Origin: Acidilobaceae archaeon
Lineage (GTDB): Archaea > Thermoproteota > Thermoprotei_A > Sulfolobales > Acidilobaceae
Direction of reading: 5' to 3'
DNA length: 6,099 bases
Assembly (NCBI GenBank): GCA_026985385.1
Contig: JALSQM010000154.1
Coordinates: forward strand, 1 to 6,099
The position numbers and the translations under genes are program-made. Within the stretch, counting starts at the first letter, position 1, and every line of letters begins with the position of its first letter. A model generated the notes under the pieces. That model was not told where the DNA came from, searched no databases, and saw nothing but the letters and a program-made list of their open reading frames with translations. This document shows, one piece after another, positions 4,249-6,099 of this stretch.

Positions 4249-6099
4249 TAGCCTTCCTTATCTTAACGATTATGTCGCCCATGATCGCGCTGCCCGAGAC
4301 AGGCTCTATCTCCATGGGCACCAGCTTGTTGTAGGGCACAGTCTCCAGCGGCGCGAAGCGCAGCCTCGGGCTCTCATGGCCGAATGCTGGCACTATGAAT
4401 GCTGTATCAGGCCTTATCATCTCGGTCACGTAGACCCGAGTCTTGTAACACTTCCCAGTGACGCTGCATACCTCGACTAGATCCCCGTCTTTTAAGCCGA
4501 GCCTCGCGGCCCTGCTGGGGTGTATCCAGACCCTCTTGTATAGGTCCCTCGTCAGCTTCACGCTCAGCATCGGGTTATCCGCTGTGTGGGTGTGAGTCAT
4601 CGTCGGGGCCTTACCGTATATGACGTAGAACTCATCGTCTGCAAGCCTTGGCCTGAGCTTCAGAGCCCTCGGAGGCACCCAGTCTATCAGCGGGTGCCAC
4701 TCAGCCTTTATGACGCCATTCTTAGCCTCCTTAGCCCTCATGTATAGCATGAAACTGAATATCTCAACCTTACCCGTCGGCGTGGCCAGCATGCCCTTCT
4801 CCAGTAGCTCCCTGTTCTCCTTCACAACCTCATCCTTATCGGCGACCAGTATGAAGCCCTTAGTCCTAGCCTCCTCCAGCAGCTTGGATGGGCTCATGCC
4901 GAGCTTCCGGGCCAGATATTTGGCCTGAATCTCCTGTATGCGCTTAACTACATAGTTCTTCTTCGAGGGATCCGTTAGGATGCTCTCGTCTAGGGACTCT
5001 ATGAGGCTCTGGACCTCGGCTATGAAGCCCTTGTCCGTGATTCCTAGGAGGCCCGCTAGAATCTCGGAGAACTCCTTGGCCCTACCTAGATCCTTGACGA
5101 GGAGGGATATGAAGTCGGTGAAGGGCACGCAGTTCGCTATAGGCCTATCAATGGCTGGCACGGCGGTGTAGAAGGCCTTGTAGGGCACGTACTCCACGGG
5201 CCTAATTATATCGTACCTCTCCAGGTAGACGCAGTCCGCTAGTATGAGGTCGGAGTAGAGGCCAGTGTCCTGAGGCATTACATCATAGAATATTACCTTC
5301 TCAACCTTATCACTCTTCAGCCAGTTGACCAGCCAGTCCTCCCCGTCTAGGGTTGTCTTGACGAAGTTCGCTCCCACGTTAAAGACCACCCAGCCCTTCT
5401 CGTTGCTCTCGGCCAGCTTCTTCAGGCCATAGTAGCTCCTGCCTAGGTTGAAGAGTACACCCTTGGTTTTACTGCCGTCGCTTAGTAGGGGTATCTCCGC
5501 GTTCTCGAGGGCCTTATAGATGTCGCTGGTTGGAGGCGCCGCTAGGCTCATCGGGTGGAGCGTCTCCTCTATACCAACGCCCGACAGGAGTATGCCGCCT
5601 AGCCTGAGGGGGGATCCCACGAGGGCGTTGAGTAGTGCTACCGCTCTCCAGGTGTGGAATGCATTGTATGTCTTAGAGCCGTGCCAGCCCGTGTCTATCG
5701 CTGAGGGCTTTGTGAGTGCGAACTCCCTGGCTATCCTCCTTATGGTGTCGGCTGGAACTCCGGTTATGGATTCGGCCCACTCTGGGGTGTAGCCCTTCTT
5801 CTTCAAGTGCCTCTTCAACGCCTCGAGGACGGGTATGTATAGCCTGCCATTCTTCCCCTGGTACTCGCCCTCCAGTGCCGGATAGACAGCCCTGCGGCTC
5901 CACACTATGCCTTTAACAGCCTCGTCCCACACGGCGAAGTCTATCTTGCCGTTGCTCAGCTTGCGGTACTCGTAGGGCTCTAGGGTCTCGGCGTCCACGA
6001 GCATGGGTGCGTTGGTGTACTTCCTCAAGTACTCATCGTCGTAGAGGCCCTCATCTAGTATAACATACATCATGGCGAGTAGGAACGCTAGGTCGGTGC
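4241..6099 (-). CDS. Molybdopterin oxidoreductase catalytic subunit, C-terminal part (5' end beyond window edge)
   Basis: The frame is open to the right edge and begins TDLAFLLAMMYVI, matching the internal family segment (G)TDLAL that helps bind the pterin guanine dinucleotide. The Met codons near 6073 are therefore internal, and the N-terminal Tat signal and first [4Fe-4S] site lie outside the window. Visible features of the 618 residues: EGLYDDEYLRKYTN near the start, the WRAVALLNALVGSPLRLGGI segment (about 5590-5650), QDTGLYSDLILADCVYLERYD (about 5206-5270), where the family has an A.yADiVLPd.tylE pattern, and a C-terminal dinucleotide-binding domain from YGKAPTMTHTHTADNP (about 4570-4617) to MGDIIVKIRKA. 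This is a DMSO-reductase-superfamily enzyme. Pairing with a DmsB/PsrB-type subunit and overall form suggest polysulfide, thiosulfate, tetrathionate or arsenate reductase relatives; the substrate is not resolved. Mo versus W is also open. It heads an operon with the iron-sulfur subunit. Confidence 0.93.
   Translation of the reverse strand, partial: TDLAFLLAMMYVILDEGLYDDEYLRKYTNAPMLVDAETLEPYEYRKLSNGKIDFAVWDEAVKGIVWSRRAVYPALEGEYQGKNGRLYIPVLEALKRHLKKKGYTPEWAESITGVPADTIRRIAREFALTKPSAIDTGWHGSKTYNAFHTWRAVALLNALVGSPLRLGGILLSGVGIEETLHPMSLAAPPTSDIYKALENAEIPLLSDGSKTKGVLFNLGRSYYGLKKLAESNEKGWVVFNVGANFVKTTLDGEDWLVNWLKSDKVEKVIFYDVMPQDTGLYSDLILADCVYLERYDIIRPVEYVPYKAFYTAVPAIDRPIANCVPFTDFISLLVKDLGRAKEFSEILAGLLGITDKGFIAEVQSLIESLDESILTDPSKKNYVVKRIQEIQAKYLARKLGMSPSKLLEEARTKGFILVADKDEVVKENRELLEKGMLATPTGKVEIFSFMLYMRAKEAKNGVIKAEWHPLIDWVPPRALKLRPRLADDEFYVIYGKAPTMTHTHTADNPMLSVKLTRDLYKRVWIHPSRAARLGLKDGDLVEVCSVTGKCYKTRVYVTEMIRPDTAFIVPAFGHESPRLRFAPLETVPYNKLVPMEIEPVSGSAIMGDIIVKIRKARG

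Noticed and set aside
6071..6073. ATG codons near 6073 as the start of the catalytic subunit
   Set aside because: The frame stays open upstream to the window edge and encodes TDLAFLLA, a conserved internal motif of molybdopterin oxidoreductases, so these Met codons are internal.
1..6099. CRISPR array, tRNA/rRNA genes, insertion sequences or attachment sites
   Set aside because: No regularly spaced repeats, tRNA-like cloverleaf, transposase motifs or terminal inverted repeats were seen; nearly all bases lie in confident protein-coding genes.

Overview
The window most resembles the chromosome of a hyperthermophilic crenarchaeon, probably Desulfurococcales or Acidilobales. The evidence is GC-rich, tightly packed genes, Arg codons mostly AGG/AGA, frequent ATA (Ile) and CTA (Leu), GTG and TTG starts, archaeal TATA boxes about 26 bp from predicted starts, and thermophile-type proteins. 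The species cannot be named from sequence alone.

Layout, left to right. tatC (minus, cut off at the left edge) and tatA (minus) encode a minimal twin-arginine export system. Next is a mobA-like molybdopterin guanylyltransferase with an extra C-terminal domain (minus). A divergent gene for a flavin-reductase-like split-barrel protein (plus) follows, separated from mobA by a palindromic TATA-like element. Converging on it is a TorD/DmsD-type chaperone gene (minus). Upstream of that, in transcription order, lie a four-cluster [4Fe-4S] electron-transfer subunit (minus) and the C-terminal 618 residues of a molybdopterin oxidoreductase catalytic subunit (minus, cut off at the right edge).

Together these genes cover most of the life of an exported molybdo- or tungsto-enzyme: nucleotide attachment to the cofactor (MobA), folding and export proofreading (TorD-like), translocation of the folded complex (TatA/TatC), and the catalytic plus iron-sulfur subunits. 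The enzyme belongs to the DMSO-reductase superfamily, near the polysulfide/thiosulfate/tetrathionate/arsenate reductase types. The substrate cannot be read from this fragment. No membrane anchor (NrfD/PsrC-like) gene is visible; it may lie beyond the right edge or be absent.

Translation signals are coherent. Three genes (iron-sulfur subunit, tatA, tatC) have a GGGGGT(G) Shine-Dalgarno 6-8 nt before a GTG or TTG start, and mobA has GGAGGT. The chaperone looks leaderless. No RNA gene, CRISPR array, insertion sequence or clear terminator was found. I see no strong evidence of a wholly new system; the most interesting points are the compact maturation/export cluster, the MobA C-terminal extension, the insertion in the iron-sulfur subunit and the symmetric divergent promoter.
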